A stretch of 64,000 nt of DNA from positions 3,526,842 through 3,590,841 of the forward strand of contig OZ020306.1 in the NCBI GenBank assembly GCA_963971305.1, written 5' to 3'. The stretch comes from Arcuatula senhousia (Eukaryota; Mollusca; Bivalvia; Mytilida; Mytilidae). The first letter of the stretch is position 1. Every line of letters starts with the position of its first letter. Positions 37,542-47,385 of this stretch are shown here, piece by piece. The notes beneath the pieces were generated by a model. It was not told where the DNA came from. It saw only the letters and a program-made list of their open reading frames with translations, and searched no databases. The translations under genes were made by a program, and so were the position numbers.

Positions 37542-37585
37542 CAAATCTCCTCAGGTGTCAAAACAGACTCCTCATCTTCCATCAT
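37542..37585 (-). CDS. Gene A, alternative first exon c
   Basis: A short minus-strand first exon. Tandem ATGs at 37585 and 37582 open MMEDEESVLTPEEI, and the exon stops after 14 codons plus TG at donor TTTG/GTAAGG, a strong consensus, in phase 2. An in-frame TGA lies 27 bp upstream of the first ATG, so this is a start exon and not the end of a longer frame. The acidic peptide is unlike the starts of exons a and b. Joining to 6387-6474 would make Trp at the junction. Short length keeps confidence moderate. Confidence 0.5.
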
Positions 37586-38200
37586 TTGGACGTAAAATAA
37601 TGAATTATCTCAAGTCCGTGTTTTCTCACCACAAAATGATAAAAACTTCCTTTCTATTTAAACTTATTGACACATTATAAAAACTCCACTTTAAATAAAA
37701 AGTTGTCTAATTTTGATTATTGATCAATACATATTCTATGATGACAGATCATATCGTGGCCGATCTGATTACCGTGATTTAAAACCATCAATCTAAATCC
37801 TCTACAATTATAATACGATGACGAGCAAACGTAAAGAAAGGGAAAATTCTTATATAAATATGACTATTGCTAAGGAACATGCAAGAACATACTGTAATTC
37901 AAATATTAACATTAAAGGCCAAAATTTGATTAGACATTTTATTTGTTTAGCAAACAATTCACACCGAGTTCTAATTATTGAAAAAGGTGAATGTGTAAAT
38001 AATTAAACAAAACGTTGAATGGAACAAACTACTTCATTTTTCCGTCTTGTTGACGGTCCTTTATTGTGTTGGCTGAGAATAACTAAGGATTCTTTTATCA
38101 TTATTGTTTAATTTCCAAATATTTGGTCTTTGACTTATGGAGCTATATAATTATTTCTCATTATAAATCAATGTTTCCTTTTCTACAGATTAAATCTGAC
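37586..38200. other. Upstream of first exon c, nothing recognised
   Basis: May include a promoter for exon c. A 62-residue plus-strand frame (37818-38006) has a good ATG but no recognisable domain, so it is not called. Confidence 0.35.
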
Positions 38201-38281
38201 TGTGGCATTCATGTTAAGACCTCAATGCCACAAGCTCAAGTTTGACTTTTACCTTATTGTACAACAGTAAAAGTCAAACAA
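38200..38281. repeat. Two adjacent hairpins
   Basis: GTGGCATT...AATGCCAC (about 38202-38232) is followed directly by GTTTGACTTTTAC...GTAAAAGTCAAAC (about 38240-38279), the second with 13-bp perfect arms and a 14-nt loop. Their role is unknown. Confidence 0.7.
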
Positions 38282-38915
38282 CAGTTCTGACATTTAAATT
38301 AGAATTTCTTCACTTAATCGTTTTCACTCTTAAAAAGTAATAAAAGATCTTGCCAGAGATTGTATCATTATATTTGTTTAAATATATTAAAACATTTACA
38401 ATAAAGATATTGTAGGTTTTATGTTTAATACAAAGTTTAAACCAACACTCAAAAGAGACTAAAAATATGTTGACAAATGGAGTCATATCAATGCAAGCAT
38501 GTATCTATGTTTGTCGAAGTAAAAAATAATTTTAAACACATGCACTTCCATGACTTCTAGAAACAAAATCATTGAATTCCATATTTCTTTTTTCAACAAA
38601 TGTAAAACAATTGCTCCTCCAATAAATCCATGCAAAAACGACCATTTTAAAGATAAAGCTATGATTTATTCAAATGATTTATTTTTAATCTAAAAATATG
38701 ATCTCAAACAGATCTTTATGGGCTAAAAATTGAAAAGAAAAGAAACCAATAAATAAGCAGTGCATTTGTTGAAATTTATCATAAAGTATTCTTAAATAAT
38801 TGACAATGCAGGCATATTTTCATATTAACAAATTGTGTATTTGTCAAGCGAAGGAAAGTGAGTAAACTTTAAGAGTTTCTAGACATCTTTTTTGTGTTTA
38901 GCAATGTATGAAATA
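38282..38915. other. AT-rich, nothing recognised
   Basis: No gene or repeat is seen before the 31-bp array. Confidence 0.4.
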
Positions 38916-40860
38916 ATATGATCATTACCTACCCCACATTATCTTTATATGATCATTACCTACCCAACATTATCTTTATATGATCATTACCTACCCCACA
39001 TTATCTTTATATGATCATTACCTACCCCACATTATCTTTATATGATCATTACCTACCCCACATTATCTTTATAGGATCATTACCTACCCCACGTTATCTT
39101 TATATGATCATTACCTACCCCACGTTATCTTTATAGGATCATTACCTACCCCACATTATCTTTATATGATCATTACCTACCCCACGTTATCTTTATATGA
39201 TCATTACCTACCCCACATTATCTTTATAGGATCATTACCTACCCCACATTATCTTTATAGGATCATTACCTACCCCACGTTATCTTTATAGGATCATTAC
39301 CTACCCCACATTATCTTTATAGGATCATTACCTACCCCACGTTATCTTTATATGATCATTACCTACCCCACATTATCTTTATATGATCATTACCTACCCC
39401 ACGTTATCTTTATATGATCATTACCTACCCCACGTTATCTTTATATGATCATTACCTACCCCACATTATCTTTATATGATCATTACCTACCCCACATTAT
39501 CTTTATAGGATCATTACCTACCCCACATTATCTTTATAGGATCATTACCTACCCCACATTATCTTTATATGATCATTACCTACCCCACATTATTTTTATA
39601 TGATCATTACATTATCTTTATATGATCATTACCTACCCCACATTATCTTTATATGATCATTACCTACCCCACGTTATCTTTATATGATCATTACCTACCC
39701 CACATTATCTTTATATGATCATTACCTACCCCACATTATCTTTATAGGATCATTACCTACCCCACATTATCTTTATATGATCATTACCTACCCCACGTTA
39801 TCTTTATAGGATCATTACCTACCCCACATTATCTTTATATGATTATTACCTACCCCACGTTATCTTTATAGGATCATTACCTACCCCACGTTATCTTTAT
39901 ATGATCATTACCTACCCCACATTATCTTTATATGATCGTTACCTACCCCACATTATCTTTATATGATCATTACCTACCCCACATTATCTTTATATGATCA
40001 TTACCTACCCCACATTATCTTTATATGATCATTACCTACCCCACGTTATCTTTATATGATCATTACCTACCCCACGTTATCTTTATATGATCATTACCTA
40101 CCCCACATTATCTTTATAGGATCATTACCTACCCCACGTTATCTTTATAGGATCATTACCTACCCCACGTTATCTTTATAGGATCATTACCTACCCCACA
40201 TTATTTTTATAGGATCATTACCTACCCCACGTTATCTTTATATGATCATTACCTACCCCACGTTATCTTTATATGATCATTACCTACCCCACGTTATCTT
40301 TATATGATCATTACCTACCCCACATTATCTTTATATGATCATTACCTACCCCACGTTATCTTTATATGATCATTACCTACCCCACGTTATCTTTATATGA
40401 TCATTACCTACCCCACATTATCTTTATATGATCATTACCTACCCCACATTATCTTTATATGATCATTACCTACCCCACATTATCTTTATATGATCATTAC
40501 CTACCCCACGTTATCTTTATAGGATCATTACCTACCCCACGTTATCTTTATATGATCATTACCTACCCCACATTATCTTTATAGGATCATTACCTACCCC
40601 ACATTATCTTTATATGATCATTACCTACCCCACATTATCTTTAAATGATAATTACCTACCCCACATTATCTTTATATGATCATTACCTACCCCACGTTAT
40701 CTTTATATGATCATTACCTACCCCACGTTATCTTTATATGATCATTACCTACCCCACATTATCTTTATATGATCATTACCTACCCCACGTTATCTTTATA
40801 TGATCATTACCTACCCCACATTATCTTTATATGATCATTACCTACCCCACATTATCTTTA
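38916..40860. repeat. 31-bp minisatellite, about 62 copies, carrying a splice-donor sequence
   Basis: The plus-strand unit is ATGATCATTACCTACCCCAC followed by ATTATCTTTAT (31 bp). Period is exact over nearly the whole array, except one shortened unit at about 39600. Two sites account for most variation: CACATTATC or CACGTTATC, and TATATGATC or TATAGGATC. On the minus strand each unit reads AAAGATAATGTGG then GGTAGGTAATG, exactly the end and donor of the 40846-40970 exon, whose last bases are the first unit of the array. It is not a CRISPR array because units abut without spacers. Confidence 0.97.
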
Positions 40861-40970
40861 TGGCTCGGATGATCTTCACCACTATCAGAGTTTATATGCA
40901 GACTTTTCCTTCTTCCAGCCGAGGACAGTCTTCTTTTATAAACAGTCTTTTTGGGGGCTGATTTACATAA
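40846..40970 (-). CDS. Gene A, candidate upstream internal exon
   Basis: A 125-bp minus-strand exon with acceptor ATTTTTTTTAG and donor GTGGG/GTAGGT, entering in phase 0 and leaving in phase 2. It encodes 41 residues starting LCKSAPKKTVYKRRLSS and including GRRKSLHINSDSGED. RRLSS and RRKSL look like basophilic-kinase sites, and NSDSGED is a CK2-like acidic Ser site. The next in-frame codon past the donor is TAG, so the donor is required. Phase 2 matches the 6387-6474 acceptor. The last 15 coding bases and the donor lie inside the first unit of the 31-bp minisatellite. There is no ATG, so its first exon must be further upstream. Family unknown, and membership of gene A is inferred from phase and strand. 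Confidence 0.6.
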
Positions 40971-41700
40971 CTAAAAAAAATTATAAATATGCACAGTATT
41001 AAAAAGATATTTTCCTAAGTTGAAAATTACTGGTAAATGAGGAATAAAAATATCATCAATATGTGCAAAAATTTAGGGATTTTTTTACTGTTTATAGTAT
41101 AAGTTTTATTCTACATGTATGCAAATAATTGTTCAATGGATGCTGTGTCTTGTACATTTTCCAGATTAACGCCAAGTTGTATGCAGAAAATAGAAGATTT
41201 TGGGTACTAATAAATCATTGTCCTCCTTTCTCCATCTTTTTTTTGCAAACTTGAAACAAATATGTAGGGGCTCAACCACTTTTTCACTAAAGAAAAAAAA
41301 ATTATGCTTAAGGCAGAGCTCTAGCAATTGCAAGATCAAGGTATTTTCTAAAGGAACATTATTTTGGAAGGGCTGAAAAAAAGTAGGTGAGTTTACTGTC
41401 ACCCGACTCTACCTAATTTTTAACCCCTACCCTTAAGTTGTTTTGAGCATTTGCCATTAAGCACTGTTAAAGTATCTCTATCACTAATCTCCAACATAGC
41501 AAGAAGGAATTTGAACATTGTCTTATTAAAAGTTACATGTGATATTTACAACATTACAATATATTATTTCAGAGTTTGGCTTTAGTGCCGTGTGGAGGTC
41601 GTAAAAAGCTTTCCTGTGCTATAGTTGTATGCTCTTATATATTTTCGAGTACTGGAATATGTGTTGGAAAGACACAGTTTACATATTTCCCAAAGTATGA
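40971..41700. other. Nothing recognised
   Basis: AT-rich. Short frames on both strands show no domain. Confidence 0.4.
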
Positions 41701-42264
41701 GTGGCAATAAGACCCATTTTTGGCCCAAAATTTACCATGAAATTATAACTGCATGGGCAAACAGATGTCTTAAGTTGCTGAATCATTGGTCAAATATTAG
41801 GCTTAAAGAAAATGATAAACATCTGCCATATCAGTTTAGTTGTAATGCCCATTCATTAACTTAAAATGCTATAAATTAAAGAAATTGTGCTAATTTCATT
41901 GGATTTTGCTGATTTTCACACACTTTTTGGTTTTGAAAAAGGTGGGCACATCTAAACAACAACTTCATACTTCGATAAAGTGTGTCAAATGATGACGAAA
42001 ACCATCATTTCTGAAAGTTTGAAGTTATTGTTTTCATGCGCCCAATGTTTTTTAAAGGAAAATATGAACTGAAACCATTCAAAATTGCAGATTTTTTCTA
42101 TTTTGTCAAATAAGACCTCTAAATGTGATGTCATTACTACATCACAATGAACGAAATTCGCTTTGGTGTATTTTCTTTGTAACTACATATAAGTTGATAT
42201 TTCTTAAAAATATAATAATGTAACAAACTACATTTTCTTGGGCCAATTATGGGTCTTATTGCCC
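41701..42264. mobile_element. MITE with GGCAATAAGACCCAT ends
   Basis: GGCAATAAGACCCATTTTTG (from about 41703) is inverted at about 42240-42263 as 'gggccaattatgggtcttattgcc', giving roughly 25-bp ends with a few mismatches around a non-coding AT-rich centre. Target duplication not resolved. Confidence 0.65.
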
Positions 42265-42581
42265 CTCATCCTTTGGCTATTTCTTTAAAATTTGTTCAAA
42301 AGACAAAAGTCAAAAAGCTTTATTTAAAGTCGGTTAAGCATAACAGTACAAACACAAGCTCTGATAAGCTTTTATGCCGACATTACATATAAACAAGACA
42401 TACACATTACATAAGACACAATAAAACATTCATAACACAAAGCATGCATAAGCACATAATCATAAGCTTGGGAAATCACACATATATAGCACTACACAAA
42501 TAATAAATTGCATGCAAGCAGACAGTAAATGCACATTAAGCAAAAGCAAGCTTCTCAAAATCTAGTTTGCAAAAAGCTGTA

Positions 42582-44112
42582 CTAACTCATGCAAAAGTAA
42601 ATTAAAAAAACATGATAAAAGTTAAAAAGATTTAGAACAGCAGCTATTGATAAAAAGCAGGTAGTTATGATGAGCAGGATGAGCAATGGCATGATCCAGC
42701 AATTTATTAGGTTTTTAAACTGTGAAAAAGAGGTTTCTTTCCTATAGTGGTCAGGCAGATCATTCCAGGTTTTAGCAGCAAAATGTCTAAATGAATTTAT
42801 GCCATACCTTGTTGTTCGAACACTTGGTAGGGTAGCTGTATTTTGGTATCTGAAAGAGTATTTATGTTGTTTAATTTCTATGAGGTCATGCAGATATACT
42901 GGGCTTTGTTTATTTATTATTTTAAAAGTTTCAGTGGCTATAGCTCGTATTCTTCTTATTTCTAAAGATGGCAGTTTGGATTTCACTAGTAGTTCTTCAT
43001 ATGAGCTATTTGTATCTTCATATATAAATCTTAGCGCCCTTTCTTGTATTTTTTCCATCTTTTTACAATTTGACTCACTGCAAAAGTGCCAGGTAACTGG
43101 GCAGTAATTAAAATTTGATCGGATGAAAGAGTGGTATATAGTTAATCTGCCCAGCCTGTTCAGGTATTTTCCTACTCTTTTTAGCACATTTAGTTGTCTT
43201 GAGGCCTTTTTACATAAGTTTGCTACATGAGTATTAAATTTAAGTTGGTAATCAATAGTGATTCCTAAAAGCTTTACTTCATCTTCACATTTGATTTGGT
43301 TGTTCCTTGTGGTACCCCCTTATAGATTTTATCCCAGTTACTAAATGAATTTCCCAATTTGACACACTGTTTCCTATGAGAAAGGTAGTCTTGGAGAAGT
43401 TTAAGAGCATTGTCTGATAGACCATAAGATTTTAATTTATTAAGGAGGTTATGTGGGAGGCAGTCGAATGCTTTGGATAGATCCATAAGTATAGCTGCAA
43501 GGAATTTATTTTCATCAAGGGCCTTTTTCCCGTCCTCTAGATCTATAATTTTCAAAAGAGCTGTTTGACAGCCATAGCCAGAGCGGAAAGCCAAAAGATA
43601 TAGGTGAAAAATATTATCAAAATATGAAGTTAATTGGTAATAAATTGCACGTTCAAAAATTTTTGAGATATATGGTAAAATGCTTACTGGTCTATGATTA
43701 CTTTTATCCAAAGCATTAGTTTTCTTGTGTATTGGTACAACTTGTGCTTCCTTTAATTTTTCAGGAAATACAGAGGATCTTATACTTTTGTTTATTAGCA
43801 TTGTTATAGGCTTTGTTATTGCTGGTTTTGCTATTTTTAGCAGTTTAGCTGATATACCATCTTTTCCTGTTGACTTTTTTACATTAGCGAAATTTATTTG
43901 TTTAGCTACAAAGTTTTCATCTATTTCTTTAAATTTCAGTTCTTCAATTTCAGTTTTGTTTTCTTTAATTTTAATAATACTTGGATGGTAATTATCACTA
44001 TAAGTTTCTTTTGAACCAATATCTTTGGCAACATTAATAAAAAAGTTATTAAAAGTTGTAGCAACTTCACTTTGATCATTTATGATTTTATTATCTTCCT
44101 CCAGTATTATAT
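42582..44112 (-). pseudogene. Reverse transcriptase pseudogene, catalytic YxDD segment deleted
   Basis: The upstream frame (to the stop at 43274) carries the RT finger and palm motifs VVPIHKK, NHRPVSILP and DLSKAFDCLPH, and ends at GVPQG followed by a frameshifted tail. The next recognisable residues, in another frame, are KCEDEVKLLGITID, which in intact relatives lie roughly 100 residues further on. The segment with the YADD catalytic pair is therefore missing, with a frame change at about 43300. The downstream 201-residue frame is the usual C-terminal region (ERALRFIYEDTNSSYEELL, 'TRYGINSFRHFAAKTWNDLP') and ends in hydrophobic residues not typical of the family, suggesting another frameshift. 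Confidence 0.9.
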
Positions 44113-44316
44113 GGGGGTGGTAAAGGGGGGGTACGTGCACGGATGAACGGCCAATAAAAAATGACAATCACGATGAACGGCCAATAAAAAAATGATAATC
44201 ACGATGAACGAAAAATGAAATAGAGAGACACGATGCACGATGAACCTCCATGCACGGCTGAACGGGAAATAAAAATTGCTCAACACGATGCACGAAAAAA
44301 ACCCTTTACCACCCAC
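44113..44316. mobile_element. 204-bp MITE inserted in the LINE
   Basis: Inverted ends GGGGGTGGTAAAGGG (from 44113) and CCCTTTACCACCCAC (to 44316) are flanked by TTATAT duplications (44107-44112 and 44317-44322). The interior is a degenerate tandem of CACGATGAACGGCCAATAAA units. Removing it restores continuity of the LINE reading frame around ...NNKDI/ILEEDNK. Frames crossing its border start with MITE residues. Confidence 0.85.
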
Positions 44317-44742
44317 TTATATCTTTATTATTAATGCTTCCTTTAATAGTAAGAAATGGCTTGATTGTTAAATTTATCTGTTTGGTCATTGTTGTAATAT
44401 TTTTTGGCTTCTGTGTTTGTTTTATCAAATTTAATATTCTAACGGTTTTCCAAGTTTTCTACTCCTAGCGTGTCTGATCATGGAGATATGGTCTGATGAA
44501 GGTAAATCCAGAAAAGCGCTTCACACACAGTGAAATTTTGCTTATGTACATTTATCAAAATCATTTCAATATGTGGATGGTGTCTGTATATTCCATATTC
44601 TTTCGCTTTTAATAATAGTATAATGATCTAGTATAAAAATTACAATCTTACAATAACCCCCCTCAACCCACCCCCCCCCCCAAAAAAAAAGAAACATAAC
44701 ATAACAAAACAAAACAAAGCTCATAAGAGCTTGTGTTTTATG

Positions 44743-44849
44743 CACAGGCACTTGTTTCTATCAATAATAGGGGGTAGAGTATGTATAAAATAAGGATTAT
44801 TTTTTATACATACTCTACCCCCCATTATTGATAGAAACAAGTGCCTGTG
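44743..44849. repeat. Near-perfect 107-bp inverted repeat (hairpin)
   Basis: Left arm CACAGGCACTTGTTTCTATC followed by 'aataatagggggtagagtatgtataaaa' is inverted on the right and ends GTGCCTGTG, with one A/G mismatch in about 47 bp. The loop is about 10 nt (around 'taaggattattt'). It could form a cruciform or a long RNA stem. It has no coding capacity and no relative elsewhere in the window. Confidence 0.9.
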
Positions 44850-45118
44850 GTTTTATGTTCTGTATATGTACCGACTTTCACACATCTCTTTCAAAACTGT
44901 CGACCATTACACTTGTATTTAATTGTGTGTATCAAACTCTAAAATCAATAACCGGAAATATACAATTGACAAACTATCTTTCTAAAATCTGTTTCTGTGT
45001 CTGCCTCTGCGGAGGCTGACATTTTGAAATCATGTGACTTATTAAAAATGGCGGGAGTAATCTATGCCTATCGCCAGGAGTTATCTTCTCTTGATGTGCC
45101 ATCACAATTTTCCTCATG
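44850..45118. other. Nothing recognised
   Basis: Unique-looking sequence between the hairpin and the ACGT-rich inverted-repeat element. Confidence 0.4.
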
Positions 45119-45249
45119 ATACACAGGCAAAATGTGGACTGCGTTTAACGTGCGTCTGGCGTACGTTAAACGCATGTCATCTGATGCATACTAAATTGGC
45201 GTTTCTAACCGCGTACGTTTGCCGCACGTTAAAAAATCTTGGCAATATT

Positions 45250-45665
45250 GTTATTTCATAATAATAATCAATAATTTTTATTGGAAAGAGCACAATAGAG
45301 GCGTGATCCAAGAAACATATACAAATAAGATTACAAATAGACAAGATATACATAACGCTAGAACAAGAATTGTTACCAAATGACATATGTATATATAATA
45401 GTTTATTGTAAAGTTAGATTGTTATGACAGTCGGATGGTCCCTTTGTTCAAAAGCTTCTCTTATAAAGTGACATAAACTTTTTAATTTATTTAAAGATTT
45501 AGGATTCAATATATCTAAAACTAATTCTTCCGAGACACTTTTGTTATTAGTATAATGATTAAAACAGGTATGTTTTAGTCTCAAAGTTTTATATTGAGGG
45601 CATAGTAATAAGAAGTGTGTTTCGTCTTCCACTTGGTTTTTACAAAATTTACAATATCTTTCATG
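45250..45665 (-). pseudogene. LINE ORF C-terminus, part 2 (after the LTR insertion)
   Basis: From 45665 to the stop at 45414 the minus strand encodes 83 residues, HERYCKFCKNQVEDETHFLL and onward to HPTVITI. This is the RxCxxC...E.HFLL.CP zinc-finger-like tail found after the RT or RNase H region of many animal LINE-like elements. The sequence to about 45250, ending near AATAATTTTTATTGGAAAGA, is probably its 3' untranslated region. It joins directly with 48110-48253 once the LTR element is removed. Confidence 0.8.
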
Positions 45666-46389
45666 TGTGACAGAGCTAAAATTGACAATTTTGTTTTTGG
45701 ACATTCAATAATTTTCATTTGTAATTTTATTCATTATTTTCATTTTATTTTTGTTGTTTATAGAATAGTATTTTTTATCAATTTTATAAGGACTTTATTT
45801 TTATTAAGTATTTTTGTTTAACATTCCATAAGTAATTAAATAGATAGGATTAACTCTGTCACATGTCATTTCTTGCTTTAATTAAGATTTCTATTGTGTT
45901 CAAAATTTAAATATTCTTTTATGTCAAATTACTGTATTTTCACTCAAATTAAGTAATATTAATCTGTCAAATTATTAGGGGTATATATGTTAGGGACATT
46001 TTTATATTCGGGGGTTAAGTTAAGTGAAGAGCAGTAAAACGACATAGAGTATAGAGTATAGTTTTAGTTTCAATTAAGTTAAAGACTTTGAGTCAATCGT
46101 ATTGACCTTATCATTGTCTAAAGTGAGCCAGAATATTATATCTGACATTTTCACTAAATGTTTGTAAACTGTTTTCATTGTTAAAAAGGAATAAATTGTT
46201 AAAGCCGTCTGCTGTTTGTATCCAGAGTCGCCACACAGTGTCCTATTAGTCAGCCGTAGTCATTGTTTAGTCGAGGAATTCGGCAGTGTTCAGTCGCAGA
46301 GGCAGTCTGCAGTCATTGTATTTATTTGTGTATTCGTTTTTCTTATTGTTCCTGTTTCCTGTTGTGACCCCGCCAGTTCCCCGGTCACA
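45666..46389 (+). repeat. 5' LTR
   Basis: 724 bp, TGTGAC...GTCACA. It holds a possible TATA (GGGTATATATG at about 45979) and, downstream, AATAAA within AAAAGGAATAAATTG (about 46185-46199), which could serve as promoter and polyadenylation signals. Its sequence equals the 3' LTR as far as I can read. Confidence 0.92.
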
Positions 46390-46505
46390 AGTTGGTGGAG
46401 TTAACCCGCGGCACGTCAGCTTCTTAGTTGACGTACGATTTCGAGTACCTGTGTGAGCTGATTATATTCTTCAGAAAGGGACAAATACAACAGCAGAATT
46501 CAACA

Positions 46506-47345
46506 ATGGATTACAGTTTTAGACCACAATGGCAATGGAGAATACAGAACAACGTGATGCAACAAAGACCTTCTTGCCGTAAGTGCGGACTATTTCATTT
46601 TGTCGGTCAGTGCGTAGCGTCAAGTCAGAAGTGCTACCAATGTGGGAAGTTAGGACACTTTGCAAGAATGTGTTTTACAAGGTTTAGACCAAATACATTG
46701 CCGAGACCCGTTATTCATCCACCCAAGGAGTCATCAAAACAAAGGGAAAGAAACATCGCGCGTCTTCAGACATATCACGAGAAAAAGAACAGCCTTAGAA
46801 GTCTTCCGTTTCACAACTTACGAAACACCGCCTTTCTCAACGTTTTGGACATTTCAAGTGCACTAAAAACAGAGCTTAACTCGGTAAAGGAAAAACTTCA
46901 GGCTACAATATCAGTTAAGGACCAGATAATAAAGGATTTACAAAAGGAAAACGCAACATTGAAATCAGCTCTGCGTGAGCTCCGGTCATCAGTAGAAAAG
47001 GTCCAGCAGAGCTGTAGTGAGTGCAAGGGATTACAAACTAAAATTGATTCATTGGAAAAATCTGCCAAAACATTTTCAACAACTCTCTTGGATCAAAATA
47101 AGTGTTATCACCAAAAATATGACGAATTCGAAAGGGAAAAACAAATACTTGAATTGGAAAATAAGATGCTGAAGTCTTCCAAAAGCAGTCTAATTGAATC
47201 ACATCAAGAACTTTCATCTAAGTTGAATAATTCATTGCAAGAAATCCAACGACTGAAGTCGCAACAACAGAACCAAAACTTCAACTACAATGTGCATCAA
47301 CCATACCAGCCTTACAACTATGGACCAAGAGGATATTTCAGATGA
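46506..47345 (+). CDS. Zinc-knuckle plus coiled-coil protein of the LTR element (gag-like)
   Basis: Starts at ATG in AACAATGGATTAC, a good context, 117 bp after the 5' LTR. The frame is open further upstream but without ATG. It has 279 residues. Two zinc knuckles lie at residues 24-36 (C24, C27, H31, C36, one residue shorter than the classic spacing) and 43-56 (CYQCGKLGHFARMC, classic CX2CX4HX4C). A basic linker (60-110) and a long heptad-rich region (about 118-258, for example LKTELNSVKEKLQ and KQILELENKMLK) follow, and then a Q/N/Y-rich tail ending YGPRGYFR. Retroviral-type Gag normally has matrix and capsid before the knuckles. Here the knuckles come first and a coiled coil replaces the capsid. 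It probably binds the element RNA and self-assembles, which is inferred. The ORF is intact. Confidence 0.85.
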   Translation: MDYSFRPQWQWRIQNNVMQQRPSCRKCGLFHFVGQCVASSQKCYQCGKLGHFARMCFTRFRPNTLPRPVIHPPKESSKQRERNIARLQTYHEKKNSLRSLPFHNLRNTAFLNVLDISSALKTELNSVKEKLQATISVKDQIIKDLQKENATLKSALRELRSSVEKVQQSCSECKGLQTKIDSLEKSAKTFSTTLLDQNKCYHQKYDEFEREKQILELENKMLKSSKSSLIESHQELSSKLNNSLQEIQRLKSQQQNQNFNYNVHQPYQPYNYGPRGYFR

Positions 47346-47370
47346 TCAAAACTCGAGGACGAGTTTTCTC

Positions 47371-47385
47371 GGAGGAGGAGGCAAA
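47371..47385 (+). promoter_or_regulatory. Polypurine tract of the LTR element
   Basis: GGAGGAGGAGGCAAA, 14 purines in 15 bases, lies directly before the TGTGAC start of the 3' LTR. This is where plus-strand DNA synthesis is normally primed in LTR elements. Confidence 0.75.

Larger units (their letters stand above)
42310..44480 (-). mobile_element. Truncated jockey-like non-LTR retrotransposon (LINE)
   Basis: The minus strand encodes pieces of a reverse transcriptase ORF2 in the usual order. At the far right are residues reading ITTMTKQINLTIKPFLTIKG. After the MITE at 44113-44316 comes the RT core, and then the C-terminal segment LGITIDYQLKFNTHVANLCK through 'YGINSFRHFAAKTWNDLP'. The 5' end with the endonuclease is absent. 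The left part from 42310 to 42580 is probably its 3' untranslated region. It is inactive: frameshifted, internally deleted and interrupted. Confidence 0.9.

Noticed and set aside
37586..37605. Exon c as an internal exon with an acceptor just upstream
   Set aside because: The only nearby AG gives a phase that would place TAA in frame after the 40846-40970 exon, and a TGA lies upstream in frame, so a first exon fits better.
37818..38006. 62-residue plus-strand frame with good ATG
   Set aside because: No recognised domain, no conserved motif and no neighbouring exon. It cannot be told from chance.
38916..40860. CRISPR-like regular array
   Set aside because: Units abut directly with no unique spacers, and the DNA is eukaryotic. 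It is a minisatellite.
46428..46505. Upstream extension of the gag-like ORF
   Set aside because: The frame is open but begins at TTG. The first ATG, at 46506, has a better context.
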